DNA of 31,602 bases from Ectocarpus siliculosus (lineage: Eukaryota; Sar; Phaeophyceae; Ectocarpales; Ectocarpaceae): contig FN648514.1 of NCBI GenBank assembly GCA_000310025.1, positions 4,942-36,543 on the forward strand, given 5' to 3'. Position 1 is the first letter of the stretch. Each line of letters starts with the position of its first letter. Positions 1-9,298 of the stretch are shown here, piece after piece. A program made the position numbers and the translations under genes. The notes below the pieces were generated by a model. That model ran no database searches and was not told the origin of the DNA. It saw nothing but the letters and a program-made list of their open reading frames with translations.

Positions 1-221
1 ATCCTTGTTTTCTTTGGTTATATTTGTTCCTCTCTCTCGGAAAAAGCAAAATATACCTTCTCCTTGAACTTCTCTAGACCCTCCGTTTTCAGCGTTTCAC
101 CGTCGTCGATTTCGAACCCCTTCCACACCCTTGACTAACTCCGAGGGTTGTTTAACCCTCTTCTCGTTTGCCCGCTTCGCCTCCCAAGCTATTCTCGGCA
201 ACCTCTCTTCTCCCATGCGCG
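1..221 (-). mobile_element. LINE-B 3'-region fragment, 5' truncated, cut by window start
   Basis: On the minus strand this stretch matches the interior of the LINE-B element at about 15340-15557. Both encode a GEERLPRI-like segment, then a WEAK..AN.KR segment, and further on a REREEQ-like segment. The copy is decayed, with a frame stop and substitutions, so it is a relic and not a gene. Its 5' truncation point at about 221 abuts the G-run (C-run on the minus strand) that ends R copy A. Its 3' end would lie several hundred bases left of the window, judging from LINE-B. Confidence 0.75.
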
Positions 222-228
222 CGTGTGT

Positions 229-1552
229 GGGGGGGGGCGGTAGTGCATGCCCTAGTCGTTAGACCATTGACCTCGCATCCATACAAAACCGGGACGGAGC
301 ACGCCGGGTTCTCACCGACCAGGCTCTCACATCACCCGGCGCGAAGCGCCGTGAGGTATTCGGTGAGTGGAATGAGGGTGCGCTGCATCCGCTAAGGGTG
401 TTCGGCATCTTGTGCTTACTTACTTCGGTACGGATGACAGCTGCGAATGGCTTAATTTATTTTCTGGCGCTTCCACTTCCGAGACAGTTGGTTGTACATG
501 TAAGCACTGCTGTGTAACTGCCTCGAGGGTGCTTGACCAATTTATCACAGCGTGGTGCGACCATCCCCTTTGCGCGGAGTGAGAGTTCTCGACCCCGCAC
601 AACATAGTCTACTCAACCACCATTATGGTGACCGCAAAAAGCTAAACAAAGGCAAAGCAAAAATGCGGTAACCTGGTTGTCGAGCTCACGAAGCGATCGG
701 CTTGTTTTACGACGTCGTTGCGAAGCGACGAAAACAAACCCAACCCCGATGGCAAACACCGGGGGTGCGGGTAGTTCGGGTGGGGGGTGGGGGCGTAAGT
801 GGCCTGCGCGCGAGGAGATCACGTTGTTGTTGAAGATTCTGCAGGTCCACGGTCGAGAGTTGAGTGTACACCGCACGGGGTACGGAGAATGGAAGAGTCG
901 AAACGACGGCGGCACCGTCAACAAGAGGACGGCCTCGAGCAAGCTTTCTCTGACGCTTTGAATTCATTGCTAATCTATCTTACGTGTAGACTCTTTTCTT
1001 AGATGGAGATGGATTGGTTGGGTAATATTCAGAAGAAGAAAAAAACAGCACGATTTCCCACTGTAGTCTAGGCCACTATGTAGTCAGCGCTGACAATAAC
1101 GGTCTCGCTTCTCAACAAAAGTTAATGCCCGAGTCCGTTAAACTTGTTTTTAAGCCACGAACACGTCCCCCCAGGGTTGCCATCTCTGTGATAAGCGCGA
1201 CAGTCATCGTGCTTCTAAACAGTGTAAGCACGCTCTCCGTGGTTGGTGGGTGCTTACAAGCAGTACAGCGGTACGTCGATGGGTGGCTGCTGTGGCACCT
1301 TCGGAAGCTCAAATCAAACCACAAGACTCGAGTCAGCGCTGACTGCTACTGTTACTGTTGAAGTAGCAGGGCACAGCAAGCACTGCTGCTGCTGTTCCTG
1401 CTGTTCCACAAGAGTTCGTGAATAACAAGGGTTGATTCCAAAAGTGGGTCCGGTCCATTACGGGTCTTCCAGATGATGTACAGCGCAATCCGTTTGCACG
1501 AAGTTGGAGTTGGTTTGTATAGCTGACTAAAATAGTCTAAGGCTGACTCTTA
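229..1552 (-). repeat. R element copy A, 3' part (minus orientation)
   Basis: Non-coding dispersed repeat, alignable by eye to 18719-20035 (copy C), and in its first about 550 bp to 13931-14464 (copy B). On the minus strand it ends with GGTCAATGGTCTAAC, a GCATGCA segment and a nine-base C-run (G at 229-237). The same 3' terminus ends LINE-B, so R looks like a non-autonomous retroelement using LINE-B machinery. No reading frame is conserved between copies. The copy is interrupted at 1551/1552 by foldback F1 and resumes at 11555. Confidence 0.7.
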
Positions 1553-4500
1553 TGGCTCCCGAAAGTTGGCCCGACGGATTTTTTTGGACGGGCATACCCC
1601 CCAAACAAGGCAAGAACCGGGGTAACTATTACACTAGCCCGAGTGTTCGCAAAAAAATAGCAAAAAAACAAAAAAAGAGGGGGAGATGGAGGAGAAGGAG
1701 GGGTCGGGCGGCGCGTAGGCTAGCTAAGAGAGCAGCACGCGCCGCGCGAAAGAGACAGCAGGGTCAACTTCTTAGGGTAGCAACCTGGAATGTGCGGACT
1801 TTGGCTGTAAACGGGGCCAATGGATACGGGCGAGCCTACAGCATTCTACACGAGGCAGCGAGACAAAACGTATCGGTGGTAGGAATGCAAGAGACACGGA
1901 GGGCAGGTCGAACGGAATTTGCAGCAGCGGGTTTCCGGGTGTTTTGCTGTGGCACGGAGACTGGTGGAGTCCATGGTGTGGGGATAGCCGTCAAAGAGTC
2001 ACTGTGCAAGACATCCACGTTCACTACGGAGTTCATCGACGAACGCCTTATGGCCATGAGGTTTCTGTTGGCAGGCCACCGTGGAGCGGTCAACTTCGTA
2101 GCCGCGTATGCTCCAACCGAACCTTCAACCGCCGACAGCAAGCGCGTGTTCTGGGGAAAACTTGACAGTCTCGTACGGAGGATCCCTTCCAAAGAATGTG
2201 TGTATGTTCTATTGGATGCCAACGCGCGGACGGGAGATAGGTTGGACGGAGGGGACGGAAGGGTAATAGGAATGTACGGGCGTGATGAGCTCAACGACAA
2301 TGGCATGCTACTGTTGAATTTCGCAACGGAAAACAGGCTAGCTCTCACGAACACGTTCTTCGAGACACGCAAGGGCGGAATATGGCACACATACAACGGT
2401 GTGTCGGGAAACGATTGCAAGCGACTTGACTACATCCTGACAAGGCAGGCACATCACGGCCGAGTATCTAACGTGGTTGTCACCCCCCAACCGGTTCGCC
2501 CAGTCAAAGCAGACTCAGACCACAACATGGTAGTAGCCACCGTCAACCTCGGTGGCAGGCTTGCCCACAACCGTGGAGTCCGGACTAAACCGAAACAGCA
2601 GCAATTCAACCGACGGGAATTGCAGTTCGAAACAGCACGAGGCAAGGTGATTGATCGGTTCCTCCTCAACCTCGACACACGACTGGACGAACGAACAACC
2701 ACCGCCGCGGAATTGGTGACCGACTTTACCAATGCTCTCCTCGAAGCAGCACGGACGACCCTAGGGGAGGAACCGCGGAGACGTCGCACGCAGGGGTGGT
2801 GTGAGACCCCAGAGACGAGAGCAGTGCTGGAGGAGGCCCTTACCGCACGGCGGGAAGCGCGCCGGGCGATGAGGGGCAACTGGAACTCAACAACGTGGAG
2901 AACTCTCAAAGCAGCGTGTAAGGGAGTGGCTACAGCAGTCGAAACGGGCATTTATGCCCACCTGGACGGATATGTGACTGAACTCGAAGCAATCTACAAA
3001 GATCGCGACATGAGAGGACTGTACCAACACCTCAAGAGATCAGTGGGCCTCAGCGGGAGGCAAGCGGGGGGACAGCAGTTCGTCGCGGATGAGAACGGCG
3101 TGTTGCTCCGGAACAGGGACGACATCCTCCAACGGTGGGCGAGATTCTTCAGCACCCTACTCAACACCAAATCCCCCACCCTGAACCCAGACATCATCGA
3201 ACGAGTGACGCAGCGGCCAGCGACACGTGACAGTCAGCGGTTGGGAGAGGTGCCAGATCTCGAGGAGGTGGCACGGGCAGCGAAAGGCCTCAAGAACTGG
3301 AAGGCACCCGGCCATGACTCCCTCCCTGCCGAATTGCTCAAGATCGATGACGACGAACCCGTTATCCTGAGACACCTCCATACCATCCTCGTCAAGGTGT
3401 GGAACGGAGGAGATATCCCCCAAGAGTGGAAGGACGCAACCATCAAGGTGCTGTACAAGAAGGGTGACCGGTCCAATTGTAACAACTACAGGGGGATTTC
3501 GCTACTATCTCACGTAGGCAAGGTTCCCATCAAGATCATCACCAACCGTCTAAGCGCCTACTGCGAAGCCAACAACATCCTCCCGGAGGAACAGTGCGGA
3601 TTTCGACCCGGGCGATCCACCGTCGACATGCTGTTTGTCGTGCGTCGCCTCCAGGAGCTGGGGCGGAGAAAGAAAATACCGCTCTACATGTGCTTCGTCG
3701 ACTTGAAGAAGGCGTATGATTCGGTGGACCGAGAGATGCTATGGAAGGTGCTGGCCAGGGCCGGGATTCCCGCGAAGCTAATCAAAGTCATCCGCCAATT
3801 CCACGATGGAATGCGGGCCCGGGTGCGTATGGATGACGGAGAACTATCGGACTGGTTCTTCGTCACACAGGGTGTGCGACAAGGATGTGTGCTATCCCCA
3901 CTGCTGTTCAACATCTTCTTCGCCGAGGTCCTCGAGGTCGTCGTTATCCGATTCAGCGAGGATGATGTTGTTATGCGGAATCTGGTGTGCTTGGAGGAGG
4001 GGAAGACGGAAGCGGGGGGGGGAGAGGAGACACCCCTTGACCGAGTACGGAGGGCAGTATGGGGGATGCTGTATGCCGATGATGCCGGCGTCGTATCGAG
4101 GTCTGCAGAAGGATTGGCGAGAATGATGACCATCATCGTTGAGGTGTTCGGAGAGTTCGGGCTAACGGTGTCGGAGAAGAAGGACAAGCCGACTGCAACA
4201 TCACAGTCCCCCCCGCCTCCTCCTCCACCACTGACCATCGAAGCCGCGGGACAGAAATACGCCCAGACGACCGAGTTCCGGTACCTCGGTGGCCTCGTCA
4301 ACGAACATGGCGACCTCACCCGGGAGATCAGCTACAGGAGCAGAGGAGCGTGGGCGTGCCTCAGGCGATATGGCCAGGAGCTCTTCGACAGACCGAAAGC
4401 GCCATTCCGACTCAAGATCCGCCTCCTCCAGGCCGAGGCGATGGAGGCACTGCTGTACGGCTGCATGACATGGTCACCACTCAGCGGCCACTATCAGACG

Positions 4501-4620
4501 CTGCGGTCGACACACCACCGACTGCTCCTTCGAGTTATCGGGTACAAGCGCAAGAAGGACACCTACCGGCAGCTCTCGTACGCCCAGACGCTGAAGAGGG
4601 ATGAAATGCCAGAGCGTTGA
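1552..4620 (+). CDS. LINE-A endonuclease-reverse transcriptase polyprotein (frameshifted near its C terminus)
   Basis: The 1022-residue frame encodes the enzyme that nicks target DNA and copies element RNA at the nick. A very basic N-terminal region (about residues 34-70) precedes the endonuclease/exonuclease/phosphatase domain: RVATWNVRTL near 74, catalytic E114 in GMQETRR, LDYIL, and S322-D323-H324 near its end. The reverse transcriptase domain has KAPGHD, YKKGDRS, NNYRGIS, CGFRPGRST, D717 in CFVDLKKAYDS, GVRQGCVLSP, and the catalytic box Y841-A-D-D. The start codon and first 17 residues are encoded by foldback F1 and not by the LINE, whose own sequence begins at K18; the next in-frame methionine is near residue 112. 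The normal C terminus lies in another frame from about 4601. Confidence 0.9.
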   Translation: MAPESWPDGFFWTGIPPKQGKNRGNYYTSPSVRKKIAKKQKKRGRWRRRRGRAARRLAKRAARAARKRQQGQLLRVATWNVRTLAVNGANGYGRAYSILHEAARQNVSVVGMQETRRAGRTEFAAAGFRVFCCGTETGGVHGVGIAVKESLCKTSTFTTEFIDERLMAMRFLLAGHRGAVNFVAAYAPTEPSTADSKRVFWGKLDSLVRRIPSKECVYVLLDANARTGDRLDGGDGRVIGMYGRDELNDNGMLLLNFATENRLALTNTFFETRKGGIWHTYNGVSGNDCKRLDYILTRQAHHGRVSNVVVTPQPVRPVKADSDHNMVVATVNLGGRLAHNRGVRTKPKQQQFNRRELQFETARGKVIDRFLLNLDTRLDERTTTAAELVTDFTNALLEAARTTLGEEPRRRRTQGWCETPETRAVLEEALTARREARRAMRGNWNSTTWRTLKAACKGVATAVETGIYAHLDGYVTELEAIYKDRDMRGLYQHLKRSVGLSGRQAGGQQFVADENGVLLRNRDDILQRWARFFSTLLNTKSPTLNPDIIERVTQRPATRDSQRLGEVPDLEEVARAAKGLKNWKAPGHDSLPAELLKIDDDEPVILRHLHTILVKVWNGGDIPQEWKDATIKVLYKKGDRSNCNNYRGISLLSHVGKVPIKIITNRLSAYCEANNILPEEQCGFRPGRSTVDMLFVVRRLQELGRRKKIPLYMCFVDLKKAYDSVDREMLWKVLARAGIPAKLIKVIRQFHDGMRARVRMDDGELSDWFFVTQGVRQGCVLSPLLFNIFFAEVLEVVVIRFSEDDVVMRNLVCLEEGKTEAGGGEETPLDRVRRAVWGMLYADDAGVVSRSAEGLARMMTIIVEVFGEFGLTVSEKKDKPTATSQSPPPPPPPLTIEAAGQKYAQTTEFRYLGGLVNEHGDLTREISYRSRGAWACLRRYGQELFDRPKAPFRLKIRLLQAEAMEALLYGCMTWSPLSGHYQTLRSTHHRLLLRVIGYKRKKDTYRQLSYAQTLKRDEMPER
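1553..1602 (+). repeat. F1 left arm, outer part
   Basis: It is the reverse complement, apart from one C insertion and a few bases, of 11503-11552. It ends in six C residues (1597-1602), where LINE-A begins. The C-run resumes at 5761-5772 beyond LINE-A. The intact right arm has nine G at the same place. Confidence 0.85.
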
Positions 4621-5116
4621 AGCCACGATCCGACAACGACGCCTACTGTTCGCGGGAGCACTGGCAAGGCAGCCGGACGGGCGACTCCCGAAACGACTGA
4701 TGCTCGGCGAGCTGGCGGGGGGGGAGAAGCCACGTAGGGGGGGACAGGAACAGAACTGGCCGAAGTGTGTGCTCGACGACCTGAAGGCCTTCGGGGCCGA
4801 CCACGGATCTACGAAAACCGACCCAAGTTGTCTCGGAATTCCCGTACCGAAAGACACGGCACCGAAGTCAAGGTGGACGGAAGCCGCGAAGGTGGAGGGG
4901 GGAGTACCCTGGCATGCGGCGGTGCTGCAGGGAGCTGAGAGGTTCATGACCTCCTGGCACGAGAAGGAAGAAGAGGCCAGCCGACAACGAGCGCTCAAAC
5001 GAAACCACAAGCCAACAACCAATGGGGCGGGAGGGGGGCAGGAGACGGACGAGACGGCGAGGGAAGAAAGCAAACGAGAAGAGACGGACCGAGTGGCACG
5101 GCACGTGCCGGATTGA
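4601..5116 (+). pseudogene. LINE-A ORF, C-terminal part displaced by a frameshift
   Basis: This second frame overlaps the end of the main ORF and continues it naturally with a KCQSVEATIRQRRLLFAGAL segment, typical of the region following the thumb of LINE reverse transcriptases. It then runs through about 130 polar, Arg/Glu-rich residues to a stop at 5116. A one-base indel between about 4594 and 4606 would explain the switch. It could be a genuine lesion or a base-calling error. No canonical zinc knuckle is visible, unlike in LINE-B. Confidence 0.7.
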
Positions 5117-5638
5117 ATTTCTTTTAGCCAATTCCCCCGCCCCAACGCTGCACCATTGCACCAACCCCCCAGTAGTGATTTCGTACCATTACAATGTATC
5201 GCTGGTTGGTGGCCATGTTTGCGTGTTTGCTTGTTCGTTAGTGGTCTCTCCACCGTGTGCCTTGTTCTGCCTCATACTTCTTGTTATTTTCGGCCTGGTC
5301 CCTCTTTGTCCTCGCCCTTCTTCATTTATTTTCATTTTATTTCTTTTATTTCTTTTTCTCTTCTCCTTACGGTTTCCATTTTTCTCTTTTTTTTCTCTCT
5401 TTTTCTGTGCCAGATGGCCTTGTCTCTGCTTGCGTTGTGAAGTACCAAGATTGAACCAAGGGGGTGCACCTCTTTCTCTCCGGCCCATGATAGATAGTGA
5501 CTGCTAGTCTCAGTTGATACCTCGCATAGCGCGAAGAGGGAGTGGAGGATTCCAGAATATCTGTCGTTGATTTCTATTGACTTGCGGACCCCTCGGGGCC
5601 TGTTTATTTGAGTGTACCTTTTTAGGGTAAGTTAACCT
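5117..5638 (+). other. LINE-A 3' untranslated region
   Basis: Non-coding stretch between the displaced ORF end and the tail segment that is also found elsewhere. It contains a strongly pyrimidine-rich block (about 5296-5412, mostly T with C). No further gene is seen. Small frames on both strands here reflect the biased composition. Confidence 0.6.
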
Positions 5639-5760
5639 GTGACCACGGGAATCGACCGCGTCGAGTGTTGGATCAGTACGGACATACGAAGGTACTGGGT
5701 AGAGAGAGATCGGAACGGTTTTTAATGTGAAGACAACAACAACAACAACAACAACAACAA
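5639..5760 (+). repeat. (AAC)n-tailed 3' terminal sequence, copy 1
   Basis: It starts GTGACCACGGGAATCG, contains AGAGAGATCGGAACGG and TTTTTAATGTGAAGAC, and ends in (AAC)n at 5733-5760. The same series of blocks recurs at 24935-25063. Its last part recurs at 30735-30774. Here it forms the 3' end of LINE-A. Confidence 0.85.
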
Positions 5761-5936
5761 CCCCCCCCCCCCTGATTTCGACCAAGAAACAGACCTCTCA
5801 CCACATCACCACAGAGTTCTCCCTCCATGATTGTCGGGGTCGTCACCAGAACTTGAAGGCTGTACGCACCACACCTGTAGGCGTCTTTGAAGCTAGTGGT
5901 GACTGCTGTGGGGTCTGTGTGTGCTGAGAAATGTCA
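5761..5936 (+). repeat. F1 left arm, inner part
   Basis: It begins with twelve C, followed by a segment that is the reverse complement of 6002-6144 plus 11473-11503 with only a few differences. It contains ACCACATCACCACAGAG and ends at GAGAAATGTCA. Arm identity is high, so F1 is not very old or the arms are kept similar by exchange. Confidence 0.9.
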
Positions 5937-6001
5937 ATCCATGTGAGCAAAAGTAAGAATCCGGGTGGAGAATCCGTAGAGGATTCTATACGGTAGTTTG
6001 G

Positions 6002-6144
6002 TGACATTTCTCAGCACACACAGACCCCACAGCAGTCACCACTAGCTCCAAAGATGCCTACAGGTGTGGCGCGTACAGCCTTCAAGTTCTGGTGACGACC
6101 CGACAATCATGGAGGGAGAACTCTGTGGTGATGTGGTGAGAGGT
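6002..6144 (+). repeat. F1 right arm, inner part
   Basis: Near-exact reverse complement of 5787-5936, separated from it by a 65-bp spacer at 5937-6001. Its last five bases, GAGGT (6140-6144), are the left copy of the Copia target duplication. The arm continues at 11473. Confidence 0.9.
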
Positions 6145-6406
6145 TGTTCGTGGGTCTACGGACATGGTTTGGATATGTTAGCCGTACGTACAAGTGTGAC
6201 GCAGATGGTGTAGAACCTTTTAGGTAGGGGTACGGTGATGATGCACCGGGGCCCCCTTTTGTTGTGTGCATGTGTGCAGCAGCCCTGCTGCCACTCCTCC
6301 TTTCTGAGCACGACAGCGCCCTGGGTACGGGCGTTGCCTCACCGTCTGAAGTTAATACACTACACAAACAATACCCGATAAGTACGCGGAGTACGGCCGA
6401 CAAACA
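6145..6406 (+). repeat. Copia 5' LTR (262 bp)
   Basis: Starts TGTTCGTGGG and ends GACAAACA. Identical to the 3' LTR except for eight extra bases in a TGTGTGCATGTGTGC context near 6270, where a TGTGTGC-like motif is duplicated. It should provide promoter and polyadenylation signals, but no exact start site can be read. Confidence 0.95.
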
Positions 6407-6454
6407 CTCTAGAGTTTAGATTGATTGTCCCTCGAGGGATAGCCGCATCGGGTC
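6407..6454 (+). other. Copia leader, primer-binding region not canonical
   Basis: Only 48 bp separate the LTR from the gag ATG. The first bases are CTCTAGAG, not the TGG start expected for priming by a tRNA 3' end, and no initiator-Met type primer site is visible. Priming may use an internal tRNA fragment, or the site is altered. Two short palindromes, CTCTAGAG and CCCTCGAGGG, lie here. Confidence 0.5.
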
Positions 6455-9298
6455 ATGTCTGCGTCGGACAGCGGTTCCGTCGCAGGGCTGGGGGAAGAGA
6501 CCTCAGCCACGCAACAGCAACACGCCGAGGATCCGGCGATTGCGAGGCTGGAGGGCCAGTTATCGCAGCTGATGAGCGTAGTGATGGAGTTGAAGAGGAA
6601 GGAGCCTGGTGACGCCGTGGCGGGCGATGCCAGTAGGGGCGGCGGTGCTGCCGTCCCAAGCCAGAGAGAGGCTCTGCCGCCTGGGGGCGGCGGGGCGTTT
6701 TCCCGGGAAACGGCCCGTGATGGGCGAAATCACCCGTGGGAAAGCAGCTGGGACAACATACCGGGAGCGAGTCCTGGGGTTCCAGCGAGAGTGACGACTG
6801 GCTGGGCAGGTAGATCGGGAGCGAATCCTGTGGGGCCAGCCGGAATGAGCCCGGGCGTAGGACCGGACCGCGGGGAAGCGAGGGGGTTAAACCCCCAAGG
6901 TGAGCAAACCGCGATTCGAGGGGCCGGAGCATTTTTTGATGGGTACAGCAGTAGTAGCCAAAAACGTGTTACGGTCAATGCACCGCGTCTCGAAGGGGAG
7001 AGTCGCGGCCACGGGTACGACTCGTGGAGGAAGGCCCTTATTCAAGCCGCAAAAACCGTAGGCTTGGACGGGCAGCTTATCGGCAACGCCGAGAAGCACG
7101 CACCCGTCGGTGACCCAAACAGGCCTAGCTCGGAGCTGTATAGCTTGGGCTACACAAGTGATGAGGTTCAGAGGGGCCTCCAGGCGTTCCACTTTGTGAC
7201 TACAGCCATCGTCCGAGAAGCCGACAAGGCAATCGTGAATAAATGCGAGACCGCAAAGGAGATCCTTGCGGAGCTCGACAAAGTACACAACCCGGAGTCG
7301 CAGGGCTCGAAACAAGCCCTCATGAAGAAGATGTTTCGATTCACGATCCCCGCACACAGCAACAGCAACCCTGTCGAGCATCTATACACGCTCGAGCTGC
7401 TGTACTCACGACTGCGAGAAAAAGGGCTCAACGCTGACACACCCTTTGTTCTCGCACACTTTGTCGATGCCCTTCCACCCGAGTACCAACAAGCCAAATT
7501 CTTGTTGGAGACGGCTACAAACCTGGACCGGGGCGAGATAATCAGGGTAGTCAGTACCGTGCACGCGAGCCTCCCGGAGGGGAGGAGGGCCACGAAGGGC
7601 CAGCGGAAGGCGGAGCATGCTTTCCTCGCGAGCGACGGTGGCAACAGGGGCGGAGCGCCCGGCCGCAGCAGCGGCGGCCACAGCAAGGGCGGCGGCGGCG
7701 GTGGCAGCCAGAAGGGGAAAGGGGGTGGTCGCAAGGGCGGTGGTGGTGGCAACAGCGGCGGAGGCGGCGGCGGTGCAGGTAGCATGCACAGCCGCTGCTT
7801 CCGGTGCGGAGAGAAGGGTCACCAGGCGGCCGCCTGTACCAAGCCGGAGCCCCTGCGATGCGAGAAATGCCTGGGCTACGGACACGACAAGAGCAAGTGC
7901 TCGTCCGAGCAGGCGGTGCTCGCGGTGGAGCTGCCGGTCTTGGACGCCACCGCACTGGACGTGGCAGAGGAGGCGCTAATGGTCCGTGACTTCACAGGCG
8001 AGTGGAACAGAGTCGTTGATCGAGGGGGTGTAGAGCAGGCCAGGCAGGAAAGGTTTGTGGCCGATACCGGCGCAACCAACCACATGTTCCCGAGCGCTAA
8101 CGCGTTCGAAAACTACCATGAGTGCGATCGACGTTTGAGTGTCGCCGCAGGGAAGCAAGCCTTCGCCATAGTAGGCTACGGCGACGTGAGGGTGACCATC
8201 GGTTCTCGCGTTGGGACCACAGACCTGCTGTTGAAACGGGTCGCTCATGTGCCGGAGCTGAATTACAACCTCGTGTCCCTCACAGCCCTTTTGAAGCAAA
8301 CCAAGGGCCGCTTAGCCGCAGACGAGCGTGAGTTGGAGGTGTTCGTTGGTGGGGGGGAGTCGGTGTACTTCCCTCTATGGGGGGACCTGTTCGTTCAGAC
8401 TGGTCACCGCATAGACTCGGGTAGGGAACTAGCCTGTGCCATAATTGCTCCTGGTAACGCGAAAGCGAACCGCACCCCCGTTGACATCAACGACTTCCAC
8501 TGCGCGCACGGCCACTCCCACGAGGTGCTGCTGAAGAACACGGCGAAGCAGCAAGGGGTGACGCTGGTGGGTCAGCTCCGGGAGTGCATGGGGTGCTCGA
8601 CGGCAAAGGGGCTATCCAAGCCCATCCCCAACAGGACGTCAACCCGAGCAGTTAAGAAACTGCAGAGAGTGTTCGTGGATTTGAGTGGTAAGGCAAGGGT
8701 GCAGAGCTTGGGGGGGAAGTGGTACACTCTCATTGTAAGGGATGACTGCTCGAGGTGGAACCGCGTCTACTTCTTGAAAAACAAGTCAGACGCTGCAGAG
8801 GCATTCGAGAGATACCTAGCGGAAAACAGGGCAGACGGAGCCCCATCCGAGGTCATGGTCGTGCGGTCTGACAACGGAGGAGAGTTTTTCGAGGGAGAGT
8901 TCGGAAAGCTGTGCCGCAAGTATTGCATCAAGCAGGAGTTCACCCCCGCATACAGCCCAGAATACAACGGTGTAGCTGAGAGAGCACTGGGACTGATAAA
9001 GGATGCAGCACTAGCCGCCCGCATACAAGCGCCGATTCTTTACCCCGAAGCACCAAGCTACCCCTCCCTTTGGGCCGAAGCCACAGCTTGGGCATGCAAC
9101 GCCCTGAACTGCACCTCCACCACATCCAACCCGGACAAGAAATCGCCGTACGAAATGTGGCACGGGCACCCACCTCCCCCAGAGGCGACGTACCCGTTCC
9201 TCAAACCCGCCGTATACAAGGTCAAGCGCACGCACAAGTCAGAGCCGAAAGCAAAAAAGTGTTTTTTACCTCGGCCCTGGAATCAACACAAACCGTGA
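6455..9298 (+). CDS. Copia Gag-protease-integrase polyprotein (frameshifted at the end)
   Basis: The 947-residue frame starts at the first ATG after the LTR. Gag occupies about residues 1-490. After a Gly/Ser-rich low-complexity stretch it carries two CCHC zinc knuckles (first Cys at 448 and 469, spacing C-x2-C-x4-H-x4-C). The aspartic protease has D537 in VADTGATNHM. Integrase follows with an N-terminal H/H/C/C zinc site (DFHCAHGHSH, then CMGCSTAKG) and the catalytic triad D742, D806 (SDNGGEF), E842, with 35 residues between the second D and the E as usual. The frame ends prematurely in KKCFLPRPW just after a six-T run at 9262-9267. One T fewer would continue into a YLGPG-containing segment in the next frame. 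Confidence 0.93.
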   Translation: MSASDSGSVAGLGEETSATQQQHAEDPAIARLEGQLSQLMSVVMELKRKEPGDAVAGDASRGGGAAVPSQREALPPGGGGAFSRETARDGRNHPWESSWDNIPGASPGVPARVTTGWAGRSGANPVGPAGMSPGVGPDRGEARGLNPQGEQTAIRGAGAFFDGYSSSSQKRVTVNAPRLEGESRGHGYDSWRKALIQAAKTVGLDGQLIGNAEKHAPVGDPNRPSSELYSLGYTSDEVQRGLQAFHFVTTAIVREADKAIVNKCETAKEILAELDKVHNPESQGSKQALMKKMFRFTIPAHSNSNPVEHLYTLELLYSRLREKGLNADTPFVLAHFVDALPPEYQQAKFLLETATNLDRGEIIRVVSTVHASLPEGRRATKGQRKAEHAFLASDGGNRGGAPGRSSGGHSKGGGGGGSQKGKGGGRKGGGGGNSGGGGGGAGSMHSRCFRCGEKGHQAAACTKPEPLRCEKCLGYGHDKSKCSSEQAVLAVELPVLDATALDVAEEALMVRDFTGEWNRVVDRGGVEQARQERFVADTGATNHMFPSANAFENYHECDRRLSVAAGKQAFAIVGYGDVRVTIGSRVGTTDLLLKRVAHVPELNYNLVSLTALLKQTKGRLAADERELEVFVGGGESVYFPLWGDLFVQTGHRIDSGRELACAIIAPGNAKANRTPVDINDFHCAHGHSHEVLLKNTAKQQGVTLVGQLRECMGCSTAKGLSKPIPNRTSTRAVKKLQRVFVDLSGKARVQSLGGKWYTLIVRDDCSRWNRVYFLKNKSDAAEAFERYLAENRADGAPSEVMVVRSDNGGEFFEGEFGKLCRKYCIKQEFTPAYSPEYNGVAERALGLIKDAALAARIQAPILYPEAPSYPSLWAEATAWACNALNCTSTTSNPDKKSPYEMWHGHPPPPEATYPFLKPAVYKVKRTHKSEPKAKKCFLPRPWNQHKP

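Larger units (their letters stand above)
1603..5760 (+). mobile_element. LINE-A: non-LTR retrotransposon with (AAC)n 3' tail
   Basis: About 4.16 kb element lying between two C-runs that together represent the single C-run of the F1 arm. It encodes an apurinic-type endonuclease and a reverse transcriptase in one long frame, has a non-coding 3' region of about 640 bp, and ends in an (AAC)n tail at 5733-5760. There is no visible 5' UTR, since the frame is open from the first base of the element, so the copy may be 5' truncated. A target-site duplication cannot be defined because the target is a homopolymer. Clade assignment needs a tree. Confidence 0.85.

Noticed and set aside
677-961. Myb/SANT- or trihelix-like frame (RKWPAREEITLLLKIL, YGEWKS) in R copy A
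   Set aside because: The equivalent stretch of R copy C (about 19250-19400) is out of frame with stops, and copy B lacks it. The resemblance is short and not supported by conservation.
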